NCBI RefSeq assembly: GCF_019399895.1
Contig: NC_091877.1
Location: 4,546,419-4,610,418 of the forward strand
Direction of reading: 5' to 3'
Source of the DNA: Cardiocondyla obscurior
Taxonomy: Eukaryota > Arthropoda > Insecta > Hymenoptera > Formicidae
DNA: 64,000 nt
The notes below the pieces were generated by a model, which made no database searches, had not been told where the DNA came from, and was given only the letters and a program-made list of their open reading frames with translations. The stretch's first letter is position 1; each line of letters starts with the position of its first letter. Made by a program: the position numbers and the translations under genes. Shown here in pieces: positions 30,183 through 42,904 of the stretch.

Positions 30183-31770
30183 AAAAAAGACTCCCTTAAA
30201 ATTATACTCCCCAAAAATAGAACATAAAATGTGTACTTTAATAATAACAAATACTCTTTATAAAACTAATGAGATCAAATAATTGCGCCAAGAACCTGAA
30301 GAAAATAGAAAATTATATTTAAGTAAATCCAAGACTCCCCCTAAAAAAAACTTTTCCCAAAAAAGACTCCTTAAAATTATACTCCCCAAAAATAGAATAT
30401 AAAATGTGCACTTTAATAACAAATACTCTTTATAAAACTAATGAGATCAAATAAATGCGCCAAGAACCTGAAGAAAATAAAAAATTATATTTAAACAAAA
30501 TCAAGATTCCCCCCAAAAAAGACCCCTAAAATAGAACATGAAATATGTACTTTAATATCAAATACTCTTTATAAAACTAATGAGTTCAAATAATTACGCC
30601 AAGAACTTGAAAGAGCTAACATATTTTTAATTACAAACTTATGTGGAATCATACAAACGTAGACATAGGTTTGCCCCAATAATATAACGTGGTTAACATT
30701 GCAAACCCATAGAACTGTACAAAAGTAAACTTAGGTTCGCCCCGATATGATATAACATGGTATATAACATGGTAATGTAAAGAAAAAAAAAAAAAACTTG
30801 GCGCTGCGAAACCAAATCTTTAAAATCGAAAAAAAACAAAAAAAAATTAAAATTACAATAAAAAATAAAAAATATATATTAAATAAAAAAAATATAAAAA
30901 AATAAGAAAAAAAAAATTCTAAGAAGACAAAACAAGAATGCTGATGACTTAACAAATATGTATAATATAACAAAAATATTAAAAATAAACAATGCAACAA
31001 GTTTTTTGCCATCTCACTTTTACAGACTGTGGACTGTCGGATGTATTTAAAAAATACTTTTTAATATACATCCGGTGTGGTTACAAAAATCTGATGCATA
31101 GCACATCGTAAAAAGCAAAAATATAATTTGAGATTTTAAAGATTTGGTTTCGCAGCGCCAAGTTTTTTTTTTTTCTTTACATTACCATGTTATATACCAT
31201 GTTATATCATATCGGGGCGAACCTAAGTTTACTTTTGTACAGTTCTATGGGTTTGCAATGTTAACCACGTTATATTATTGGGGCAAACCTATGTCTACGT
31301 TTGTATGATTCCACATAAGTTTGTAATTAAAAATATGTTAGCTCTTTCAAGTTCTTGGCGTAATTATTTGAACTCATTAGTTTTATAAAGAGTATTTGAT
31401 ATTAAAGTACATATTTCATGTTCTATTTTAGGGGTCTTTTTTGGGGGGAATCTTGATTTTGTTTAAATATAATTTTTTATTTTCTTCAGGTTCTTGGCGC
31501 ATTTATTTGATCTCATTAGTTTTATAAAGAGTATTTGTTATTAAAGTGCACATTTTATATTCTATTTTTGGGGAGTATAATTTTAAGGAGTCTTTTTTGG
31601 GAAAAGTTTTTTAGGGGAGTCTTGGATTTACTTAAATATAATTTTCTATTTTCTTCAGGTTCTTGGCGCAATTATTTGATCTCATTAGTTTTATAAAGAG
31701 TATTTGTTATTATTAAAGTACACATTTTATGTTCTATTTTTGGGAGTATAATTTTAAGGAGTCTTTTTGG
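30183..31770. mobile_element. Foldback element with ~640-bp inverted arms
   Basis: Arms 30183-30826 and 31133-31770 are near-perfect reverse complements; the spacer of about 306 bases has its own small palindrome (GGATGTAT...ATACATCC, 31039-31073). Each arm contains three tandem units of about 160 bases marked AAAACTAATGAGATCAAATA. No coding capacity of its own. Confidence 0.85.
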
Positions 31771-32990
31771 GAGAATCTTGGTTTTGCTTAAAAACTTTTC
31801 GAGGACGCTTTTCTCGCTCGCCTATACTTGGCGCTTTTTTGAACCTTTTTTTAAAAAGGTCAGTTTTTGGGGGATATCATTCATTTTGTAGTTATAATCT
31901 TTTTGGGGAGTCTTGGTTTTGCTTAAAACTTTTTAAAAGCTTCTCACGCGCTTACACTTGACGCTTTTTTAAACCTTTTTTTTAAGAAGGTAAGTTTTTG
32001 GAAAAGATATCATTTATTTTGTAGTTATAATATAATAATCTAGAGACACGTTAGTGTTCTACGTTACATGCACAAGCAGCGTGATCGATTGTGTCATTAC
32101 GCGAGATCTTTTATTCTGAGCTATTGAGATGTTTGGATCTCAACAACGGTCTAACCGATCGCTTTTAAAACATGTTTCTTTATATATAACTTTGTACATA
32201 AAATACACGTTTTTTGTTGTATCTATTTTTGCTGTACAATTGATACTTTTTAGAAAAATGTTTGATAAAATTGATGCTATAACAAGTTCGGGATGAACTT
32301 GTGTCATACTTGTACAGTTCGACATATATTTGTAATATTATAGAAAATAGAATGGGCCCCATCCAACGCCCAAACTCGTGAGACGCACCAAATTAATTCT
32401 TTTCGTCTCTCCGTTGTAGTATTATTATTTGACGCCTCATACGTTTTTATATAGGTTTGCAATATTTAGTTTTGTTTATCACTACTCGAATTTCTCGAGA
32501 AAAATCTTTGGCTTCGTTCAGCAGAAAAAACTGCTTTGCAACTATTATAAAAATATTAAAATTGATTGACGCATTTTTAATAAAAATTGTAAAATTTATT
32601 TTAAATACTTTAAATTTAAATTGTATTAAAATTTTTTTAGAGAAGATTTTATTAAAAACATTACTCCAAGTTAAATGTATCAAGACAAACCTAGGTTCAT
32701 CCTTGTACGGTTTTACATAAATTTGTAATCTTAACAACGGTTCAACAAATCATTTTCTATATATAATCCTTTAAAAACTTATATTTTATCATAACTCGAG
32801 ATTCTCGAGAAAAATCTTTGGCTACGTTCAGCAGAAAAATCTACTTTACAATTTAGTAAACACCATATCAAATTTAATTCGTATCATTATTTTTTAACAA
32901 ATTTTTTATAAATATCTAAATTAAATATCAATCAGATTTTATTACATTTTTTTTATTAATGATTACTTCTTGATCCATATATGCAATTTG
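31771..32990. repeat. Repetitive AT-rich spacer
   Basis: Two ~125-base units (GGTTTTGCTTAAAACTTTT...TTGTAGTTATAAT) at about 31780-32030, and a duplicated segment marked CTCGAGAAAAATCTTTGGCT at about 32490 and 32800. It may include the 3' end of the Helitron; no CTRR end could be confirmed. Confidence 0.5.
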
Positions 32991-34688
32991 TTAAATATAT
33001 TTATTTCTTTCAATTTTTTGTAAAAAAAGTATATAAAGATCTTTAGCACCTTTGGGCCATTGTCTTTTTCTAATTTGCGTGTCATCAATTTCGATCCAAC
33101 TATTAGATGATCCTTCTCTACAAATATTTGTATAATGTCCTTTATCAATACTTAAACCATTATAAAATATACCATTTATAACTTTATATGATTGTCCAGC
33201 TACCAGTACTTTAGTCGTTGGAATAGAAGATATATTAAAGTTACGTTTTGTTTTTATTACTTTATCTTCTTTTTGCGAAAATAATGCAAAATGAATAATA
33301 ATTATATCTTTTGTTAATGTTAATTCATTTTTAAACAATATATTATTTCCTGTACAATTTTCACATGACCCGGTTTCTGATTGATTCCAATGTGCAAATG
33401 TAACATCTAATAACTCTTTCAAGTTATAGCTTTTTTTCTTCAAATTATTAATAGGTATTGAAATAAATAAATTATTAGAACAAATTGTTTTTGTATATTG
33501 ACAAGTAACACACCGAGTAGAAGAAGTAACCTCATGCTCTACTGATTCTCTTATACACTCGTACCTTGTACACAAAATTGTTAGAAACTTTAATGCATCT
33601 AGTTTTTCGTTCATTGAAAACGATTCTCCTAAATCTTGTCGAACATCATATGTATTTAAATTACTCATTCCATATTCATATCGATGCATTAACATACGTA
33701 AAATATTTGACTTATCACAATTAAGCAATTGCTTTCTAATGGCATTTAAATGCAATAGACATTGTACAACTGTATTAGCGTAACATGAAACATTATCTGT
33801 ATTTTGAAAACCACGTAAAACCCAAGTGGTATTTATTTGTAACATTTGATTTTGCTGACCATTCTCTTGAAAGGCTTCGACTAGTTTCGACAATACCCAT
33901 GGAATATCTTTCACTTTGGAATGACGTTCTCTTTGAATAGAAATTATTTCTACGTCTGGTTTGTATTTATATCTTAGCCGATTATACTCGTTAATAGCTT
34001 TTTCGTCAGCTGTCACTGCTGAAGGATCAAAATTAATCAAATGTAATCCTTTCAAAGATGTTACTCGAGATAATGCTACATAAGTTTGACCGCAATTAAA
34101 TATACAATTGCCTATGTCAATAACAGCACTCTGTAAACTCAATCCTTGACTTTTATGAATAGTTATTCCATAACTCAAACACAGTGGAAATTGTTTTCTT
34201 ACAACAAATGCTTTATCCACCACTTCAAATTTGACGTTCACTCTTTCAATCAAATATTCTAATCCTGAAGGTAAAAGTAATTTGATTTTTTCTACACAAT
34301 CGGTAGATATATCTCGTACAATTGAAACTACTGTAGCTACTGTACCGTTTACCAGACCCAAAGTAGCATCAATATTACGCCTTATCATAACTTTTGCTCC
34401 AATTTTAATTACAATTTCTTTTGAAAGTCCAGCAGTTTTAGAACTATCATCGTCATTATTTGATAATACTTTTAATACTTTTTTTTTTAAATATGAAGTA
34501 CAGTCAATTGCATCTTCAGCAATTAGTAATATCTCTTTCGAATCAATGCGACTTAACATAGCTTTATTAAGAGTGTCACACATATGACGTGTAGGCAATA
34601 GACAAACAATATTCGATGAACAATTATTAATATAATCACATAATTCCTTTAATCTGGATTCCAAAGAATTACTTTTGAAAGATATTTT
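32991..34688 (-). pseudogene. Helitron helicase C-terminus fused to a ubiquitin-specific protease
   Basis: The frame continues that of 34689-38126 after a single stop codon. It contains Pif1 motifs V/VI (SYGITIHKSQGLSLQSAV, then YVALSRVTSLKGLHL). After a linker, residues about 285-550 form a C19 ubiquitin-specific protease: Cys box GFQNTDNVSCYANTVVQCL, a zinc-type CVTCQ/CENC pair and His box KGHYTNICREGSSNSWIEID. The USP lies at the very C-terminus of the Rep/helicase protein. The frame is otherwise open. Helitrons carrying OTU-type deubiquitinase domains are known; a USP end is less familiar to me. Confidence 0.82.
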
Positions 34689-37600
34689 TTAATTTTTAAG
34701 TACGGCATAATCAGACTTTGTTAATGAACCGATACGAATTCTCGACAACAATTGCCTATAAGTATCGTCTTCTTGCTGACGCATATTAATAATTAATTCA
34801 TCGTAATGAAATAACATAGTCCACAAATTAATAGCAGTTAATGAACCAACGCATTTGTTAAATTTGTCATTTGACAATTGCATAAAAATGTAATCTTCAC
34901 GTACAGGAGGCAATTGAAGTAAATCGCCAAATAAAAGAATGTGTTTTTTACCGAACCAACCATCTTCAATGTCATTTGTATCAAATATTTCAGTTAATCG
35001 AAGATGTATATACATTAAAGTCAAATTGGATATCATTGACACTTCATCAATTATAAAGAGAACAACATTTTTGAGTTCAGTTCGTAAAACTTTTAACACA
35101 TGAGTAGACAATGGTTTGTACTTTGGAGTCTGACCACGTTCAACAGGTAATTGAAGTAATCTATGAACTGTCAAACCATCAATATTAAACGCTGCTATAC
35201 CAGTAGGTGCTGTTAAAGCGGTATCTTTGTTGAGATTCTGTTTAATCCAACATTTAATTGTTTTAATTAAGAAACTTTTACCAGTTCCACCTTCTCCACT
35301 GACATATAAGCGTAATATCGAAGCATTCGACCTTACAGTATCAGTAACTCTATCAAATACTCTTAGTTGATCAGCATTTAATTTTGCTATCATGTCAGAA
35401 ACATCGATATTCTTATCTGCTTTTTCACCAAGATTTTTAAAATCTTGCATCGCTTCACCAACTTCTACATTTTGAATGCCGATTGGATTATCAGGATCAT
35501 CCTGAGACACATTCTTTTGTTGTAATTCTTCATCGGTTTGCTGAACCAACTGTTTTGCATTTTCAAATGCTTTTTGCAATTCTTGTACTTTTTCGTGATA
35601 TTGCAATGCCTCTGTAAGATGTAATTTTGCTTTTTCAAATGCTTCCGCATAAGTGTCAAAATTATTTTTAAGATTGTTTAAATTTCGCCATGGTTTAAAC
35701 ATAAGAAGTAAAGAAAAGAAATAATCTTCAGGCTGTGTTTCAACATTGTATTTATAATGATTAATAAGACATGCTCGTTGTCTTCGTTTAAGAAAATGAC
35801 TACTGTCTATTTTATAATATTCAATTAAATTATTCTTTGGCTCAGTTGTCGTGACATCATACCACTGTGCGAACTCGTAAAGAGACACTGATTTCAATTC
35901 TTCCACTCTATTTGGATAATAATCATCTACTAAAGCCGGACAAAATAAATCTGTGGATTCTTCATCTAGAGCTTCAATCTCTTTACGACTTTTTAATTTT
36001 TTCTGTCGTATACGATTAACATTCAACCATTTAATAGTTGTATTACAATCTGTTCCATATAAAGGAATACTTAATAATGTATCTGCAGCTTCAAGAGCTC
36101 CACATTCTCTATTAGTTAAAAATCGTAAACCATAATTCCAAAGAACACTGGCCAATGATTTACTTTTATTATTCTTACAATTCTCAAGATTAAAGTCAGA
36201 CAATTCACTTTTTCCTGCTTTATTTACATACTTAGTAATATACCATGTTAATAATGTCGACTTTTCACCAATAAATTGTATATCCATATTTCCTTCCCAT
36301 GCAGTAAGGAGCACGGGATTATAATCATTAATATCAACTTCATCTTTCGTTCGAGGAAGATCATACAATCTACTTTTATGTTTCAATTGCTTTCTACCTG
36401 CTATTGCAGTTGCTACATTTCTCATATACAATATTTTAGTAACAGGTCGTGGAAATCCGAAACGACACCTACGAACAACTTTTCGTCCTACTTTTTTTGA
36501 ACGTAGACAGTAATCATTATGTCTGTGTCGTTGATGCTTATCAACACGACTGTACAATAATGGTGCAATATTTTTATCTGGCTTCTTGCAACTAATGTAT
36601 TGTAAAATAAATTTTGAAACTTCTTCTACAGAAGATTCTCCAAAAATTGGCGCATTTTTTATCCAAATTAATAAATGGAAATGTTGTATACCTCTACTTT
36701 GATATTCTCGTCGCCAAAAATAGTGCGTTACTTCTCCGATCGGAAAATCTTTCGAACAAATAAAATCTATCATCGCTCGAAATTTATTGTCCAAAAATCT
36801 GGATGTTGATATAGGATCTTTAGCAACAAGTACACTGGTACTCAATGAACAATCTTGCCATCCATTAACTTCGCGAATATATTCACCTAAATCGTCCCAT
36901 AACCATTCACTAGGACTTAACGTTAAGAACCATGTTGCAGGTCCATAATGTCGTGTCATACAATCTAAATCGCTTCTCGGTCGACGCCAATATTGCTCTG
37001 TATTTCGAAGTGCAGAGAATATAGCATTTAAATTAGACTCCAACAATTCTTTCGACATAGCTTCTAAATATTCAGCAGCCGTATAACGGCTTCGTGAATC
37101 AATTATATTCATTTTATGATAAATTCCACGATTTAACTGACGAATATTTGCCCTATGTAACAAATAAAATAAGTACTGTTGATTCAATCTAAATTGTGGA
37201 TACTTAGACGTCAAACGACATTTAATATATTCATGCTCTTGAAGTTTGATCGGCCTTTCTTCATCATATTGACCATTTTTACCGAATGGATATAAATCTG
37301 GAAAACACATCAAATCCAAATTCTTTTCACGATTATCCAAAGGAACATTTTGAATTTTTAACATTTGATATAAAGCAGTAGCAGTTTTATTTTCTTTTTT
37401 TTCATATAATGGATATATAGTATATTGTTCGTAGTAACTGTCACTGTCATCTTTTTGAGTTAACATAGCCTTCTTGTGCTGAGGTAATTTATTTTCTAGA
37501 CAATTTTTCATCTCTTGCGTTCGTAAATTTAAATCATTTAACAATTTACATTCTTCATTAAATGAAGCTTCTGTATTATTTTCTGTTTCTTCAACATAAA

Positions 37601-38126
37601 ATTTCACATTATTAAAATTTCCTAAATTTAATTGATTATGAGTATCAGGCAATACGATGCCAGAATATAAAAAGTTACGTTCTGTCAGCCATTTTAAAGC
37701 TTGATATATTTTTCTTAAATTTACTAAATCTTCCCAAATAACTTTTGACTTAGTTGGAATACTTCGAACTAAAATACACAATTCGGAATTTAAATTTATC
37801 GGATCAGTTTTTGCACATAATTTATTAAAAGTTTCTTCTAGAGGAAGTGGTAAATAAAAAGTTGAACCTTTAACCTTTTGTATTTTTTGTCTTTCAGGAA
37901 TAACTTTATGAAAAACTGTTCCCATTTTCACCACAGTCTGAAAAGCTTTAGCTCTCTGTATGAGTATTTTCTCAAATTCGTTAAGAGACGATATACACTC
38001 GGGTACATTATTTGCAAGTAAATTATTTAGAATGCAATAAGGAGGAAACAAACCACTACGAAATTTTTTATCACAATAACGACATATGTATTCAGAATTA
38101 ATTTTTTCTTTCTCTATATATGTCAT
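34689..38126 (-). pseudogene. Helitron Rep (HUH) and Pif1-type helicase
   Basis: 1145-residue frame. The N-terminal portion is Helitron_like_N. The HUH motif is HFHLLIW (in GIQHFHLLIWIK) and the two-Tyr motif YITKYVNK follows. The helicase has Walker A GEGGTGKSFLIKT and Walker B FIIDEVSMI. It ends at an in-frame TAA shortly after SDYAVLKN. It would carry out rolling-circle-type transposition. The frame lies in register with both neighbours (upstream Ulp1 ORF, downstream USP ORF), so one ancestral protein of about 2,370 codons is broken by two stops. Confidence 0.88.
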
Positions 38127-38135
38127 TAAATCATT

Positions 38136-40094
38136 TCAAATTGGATTATTTCTACGTGTTTGAATTTTATTATTAACTTTAGAAATATTTCTCTTGTAAC
38201 AAAGTCTTTCACACGATATACAAATATATCGTGGTGTATCAAGAGAACGTTTCTTTAAAGCTTTAAACGCATTTTGATATTTAAAAATAATATCATCATC
38301 GCTCATGATTATATCAGTTTGCTGATGCTTGTACATATCTGCTTTTTCTTGTACTGAACTTATAATTTTCTTTAGTTTATCAACTTCACCACAAGTTAAT
38401 GCTTCGTCCAACTGTAACATTTTTTTATAAAAGCTATAAAGTACATAAATTAAACGTCTAATATATCTCACTTTTGGAAAATGCGGTGATAATAATTGAA
38501 CTGGGATAAACATAGCTTTACATAGGTTTAAATTAATGTAACAGCTATGTGCGTGACCCTTCTTAGCATTTTCTAAATTCTTATCAAAAATTGTTGTAGT
38601 GCATTCATGAATTTTTTGCATTAATTCTGGAATTTTTCTCAAAGTACTTTTATTTATAGCTTCTAGCAATTTTTGATATCGTTCGATTAAAAGCGGATCA
38701 TTAACTTTACATAAAGTACTGCATGACCACGATTTTTTTGCTCGAGCTTTTATCAAAGATAACGTATTAACAATTTGCCCTTTTGTATTTAACATTAAAG
38801 GTTCCGTTACATTAACTTTGGATGAATTAATATTATGATACGTCGAATCAACGAAATAATTTTCGGACGAAGCTGTATGTCTAGATATACCACAAAATGC
38901 AGTTAACTTATCATTAACTGTAATATATTCCGCAGCAACAGTTAAACATGTTTCTGATTTATTTTTTAGCTTAGCTAACATTTTATACATATTACGAACA
39001 TAACTATCTCTAATATTGAAACACCATCGTACGATTTTTTCTGCTTCCAATCGTGTTTCAATATGACATTTATTACTATTAGTAACATTTTGGTTGAGTA
39101 AAATATTTTTTACACATGTCTCAAAAGAATAATGAATTTTTAAAAACTTGGTGGATCTAAATTTTACATATTTTTTAGTAATCTCTTTAGCAGTATTGTT
39201 CTTTTTCATTACAAATTCAGACACAAATGTTTTTCTCCTGTAATATCGTTCTAACTGTTTAGTACGATTATCTTGTAGATTCTTATCATATCGTTGTCTC
39301 TTTTTAGCACGATTATCTTCTACATTTTTGTGATACAAGTACCGTTTTTTAGCACAATTACGTTCTCTATTTTCTTGATACTTTTGTCGTTTTTTAGAGC
39401 GATAATTTTCAAGATCGTCTTCCTCTCGTGTACGTTTCTTATCAAATTTAATTTCAGATAAATTTGCTTTTATTTCCACCTGACGTTTAATACGTTTACG
39501 GTCCGCATCAGCCTCTCTTATTCTAATTACTGCTAATGGCAGTACCTTCTGAGGAATGCCATTTTTTAAATCTTGTGGAAAATGCTCTATCACATTAGAC
39601 TCTAAAATCTTTATTAAATGCGGACGCATTTTACTACAATCATATTTTACTTTTTCGGGTTTTATATTAAATAATAACGACACAGCAAAAGCTATAGCAA
39701 AAACACCGCAATCGTTGCAGTTTGGCTGTCGTTGAACACTAGGAAATGTAATTGAATTTTTTTTTTTTAAATTATATGTTAGAAATAACCTTGTCAACAT
39801 TGTTAAATGATTTTCATGTACGCTTTTAGAATTAAACGAATCATAGATAAAGATATGTTTTGTATCGTAATAACTACATACCCAATGTTGTGGGCTATAT
39901 AATATTTCTATATGTTTTTTATTTGGCGGAACAGCATTTATTGTCTCTGGTAATTGTATCCGCCATGTCGAAACAGGTTTATAATCTGAATAATTTTCTA
40001 ATAGATTGTTAAAATGATCCATGTGGACATTACTTAACCATTCTCCTTGAACGATTTCATTTTTTTCTTTAAGCTGTAAAATGACTTTTTGCAA
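38136..40094 (-). pseudogene. Ulp1/C48-type cysteine protease domain at the Helitron N-terminus
   Basis: 652-residue frame ending at a stop 10 bases before the Rep ORF, same register. Residues 55-150 show a C48 protease: H70 (SPQHWVC), D85 (IYDSFNS), Q123/C129 (QRQPNCNDCGVFA). Residues about 200-290 are a basic repeat with RAKKRQRY-type units. The last ~40 residues carry CISCERLC, a zinc pair that normally continues into the CRYCDKKFRSGLFP motif opening the Rep ORF, so the stop at 38136 cuts a contiguous domain. Confidence 0.8.
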
Positions 40095-40138
40095 TTTTGA
40101 ATTTATGTTATTTAAATTATTAATCAGTATTTAAATTT

Positions 40139-40500
40139 TGATACAGAAGCAGCCTATGATTTTTGGCGCAGGAGTAACTTATATATATGTTATTTGGCAC
40201 AGAAGCAGCTTATATTGTTTGGCGCAGGAGCAGCCTATGTTGTTTGGCAAAAGAGCAGCCTATGTTTTTGGCGCTTTTCAGCCTATGTTCTTTCACATTA
40301 CTTTGAAAAAAAAAAAGAAGAAACCTATGTTTTTTAGCGCACAGCCGCTTATATTTTATAGCGCACAGCCGCTTATGTTCTTTAGCGCACAGCCGCTTAT
40401 GTTCTTTAGCGCACAGCCGCTTATGTTCTTTAGCGCACAGCCGCTTATGTTTTTTAGCGCACAGCCGCTTATGTTCTTTGGCGCACAGCAGCCTATTTTG
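40139..40500 (+). repeat. Tandem repeat GCGCACAGCCGCTTATGTTC
   Basis: About 13 units of 24-27 bases, early ones reading GCGCAGGAGCAGCCTATG and later ones GCGCACAGCCGCTTATGTTC. Long frames here on both strands come from the repeat. Confidence 0.88.
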
Positions 40501-40509
40501 AAAAAGAAT

Positions 40510-40713
<204 letters not shown>

Positions 40714-40898
40714 GAGAAAAATTTCTCACGAAGTAGAAACCTGTAAGAAATGTAGATCTTACAGATATACAGTGACGTTGCTACCATCACTCTATAACAG
40801 TTACAGTGTAACTGATGGTTACAGTGTAACTACAGCTGACATACTATATGTTGGTTCCTGTCACCGGATTGGAGGATCACGGCCCGATAGCGACAACC

Positions 40899-41075
40899 AA
40901 TCAGACGCGGCAGTCAATGTCTCCGCACGAGCAGTAGTGTATTAATAGTTCGCAAGTGTAATAGCGTTACAAAATTGTAAACTCGCCTTTATGCGATTAA
41001 TAACAACCGACATCTATATCAATTTGAAAAATACGTTTACTCTGTTTTTAATAATTTTCAACAGTCCTTAGTGAG
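40899..41075 (+). promoter_or_regulatory. Probable promoter of the spliced RG-rich gene
   Basis: CCAAT box within ACAACCAATCAGACGC (about 40897-40912), about 175 bases before the ATG. Upstream two copies of the palindrome-like GTTACAGTGTAAC occur near 40800-40835. Confidence 0.45.
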
Positions 41076-41678
41076 ATGGCAAGAGGTCAAAACAAGACAA
41101 ACGAAGAAATAGAGTCTTTAGACGATATATTAAACGACGAAAATTTCATTTTTACGTAAGTAATTATTATTTTTTAAATATTCTACTTTTTATTTTGTTT
41201 TATATTTTATATTTTATTATATATTATATTATATATTACAGATCATTTGGAAAAATGGATTTTGAAGAGGTACAACCTGGACCGTCTAGACAACTTCCTC
41301 CTCGCGATGATGTGGCGATTGCCCAAAGGCAATCGTCTCCTCGTCGTGAGGAGCAATTAGCCTCCGCCGATGTAAATCGAGAAAGAGCCGGAACCGCGGC
41401 GAATGCAGGAGAAGTCGCGACCCTTGCGCAAGAAAACGCAGAATTAAAAAAAAAAATTGAACTTTTAGAGCAAAAATTAAATAGACGTAAGTACATTTGG
41501 CATTTGGCATAAAGTACTACCGTACTTCTTGATTTTTTATTAAAAACATATATATTAATTTTTTTTAGCTCCACGCTGGAAACGAGCTGGACAAAGCGTC
41601 CACACTCGCGGTGGCGGGCGAGGTCGCGGTAGACGAAGAGGTCGCGGCAACCCCTACAAGATGTATATTTTTAATTAA
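41076..41678 (+). CDS. Unrecognised spliced gene with coiled coil and RG-rich tail
   Basis: Exons 41076-41155, 41242-41486 and 41569-41678, with donors GTAAGT/GTAAGT and acceptors TTACAG/TTTTAG; the phases are consistent and give 144 residues. The N-terminus MARGQNKTNEEIESLDDIL is acidic. The middle has a Ser/Pro/Arg linker and a short coiled coil (AQENAELKKKIELLEQKL). The tail is GGGRGRGRRRGRGNPYKM, an RG/RGG-type nucleic-acid-binding tail. The downstream region is extremely AT-rich. It lies between the Helitron and the LINE inside the Tc1 shell, so it was likely carried by some mobile element. I do not recognise the family. Confidence 0.65.
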
Positions 41679-42568
41679 TTATTTTTTATACTTTAGTTTT
41701 CTTTTATATTAATTTTATTTTATACTGAGTTTTTTTCTTTTATATTAATTTTATTTTATACTTTGTTTTTTTCTTTTATATTAATTTTATTTTATACTCA
41801 GTTTTTTATTTTTACAAATTTACGCATTTTTTATTTTAATTTTATATAACTGCGTATTTTTTATGTGACTAGTTCTTGTAACTTTTATTTATTTAATATT
41901 GTTAATTTTAGTTTGTTTTTTTTTAATTTTAGTTTGTTTTTTTTTTTTTTGATTAAATATAATAAAATTAAATTTTTTAAATTAAAAAATATATTGATTA
42001 AAAAATTTCACTAATTACACATTAGCTGTTTAAATGTAAGAAAGATTAACCGATTTATATCGGAATACGATTAAATTGTTGATGATTAAATACATACTAT
42101 TTATAAAAACTTCGTTAATTACATGTTAATTTTAAATAAAATGTAATATAATCAAATGTAAATAAAAAACTATTGTCTCACATTATAAATTTTAATTTGT
42201 TTTTTTTTATTTTAGTTTGGTTTTTTTTTAGTTTGTAATTAAATATAATTAAATACATTAATTAAAATTTTTAAAAGTAAATTACATATCGAAGTACGTT
42301 GTTTAAATTTTTGATAATTAAATACATAGTACATAGTATTTATAAAAAAAAGATTAACCGATTCTTATCGGAAATAAATATATATATGTTTATTAGCATG
42401 TTAATCAAATACATTATTTATATTATATATATTTTTTATATTAAATACCATTTTGTATATACTATACTACGTTAATTACATTTTAGTTTGTAATTAAATA
42501 CATTGATAATTAAATACATTAATAAAAAATTTTTGAAAGTAAATTACATATAAATACATTGAATAAAT
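41679..42568. repeat. AT-rich tandem-repeat flank, left of the LINE
   Basis: Units marked TTTTATACTNTGTTTTTTTC (41700-41800) and a ~230-base unit marked AAAAAAAGATTAACCGATTCTTATCGG that recurs after the LINE (59812-60120). 42554-42568 is the LINE target copy ATACATTGAATAAAT. Confidence 0.75.
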
Positions 42569-42904
42569 GGACTTTCGTTTCCGATAGCAGAGCGAACGGT
42601 TGTGTGTCTGAGCGAGTGCATGTAGAAAAAGGTTTTGGGGGAGTAAAATAGTTTTTCAGAGGTAAAGGGTTGGTTTGAGGGAAAGAGGGAAGGGTTTTTA
42701 AGGAGGGCAAGTGAAGGGAAAGAGCAAAGGTAAGAATAAAGGGAAAAATCGGGGAAGGTAAAAAGAGGAGTTCATTTTGAGGTTAGGTTGGCGGTGACGG
42801 GAAAAAACCGTGGGTAAGACAAAGGAAAAGAGGAAGGCAAGGGGGCAAAGGAGAGAGTTAGAGGCATTAAAGACAAAGGGAAAAGAGATAAGGAAAATTG
42901 GAAA

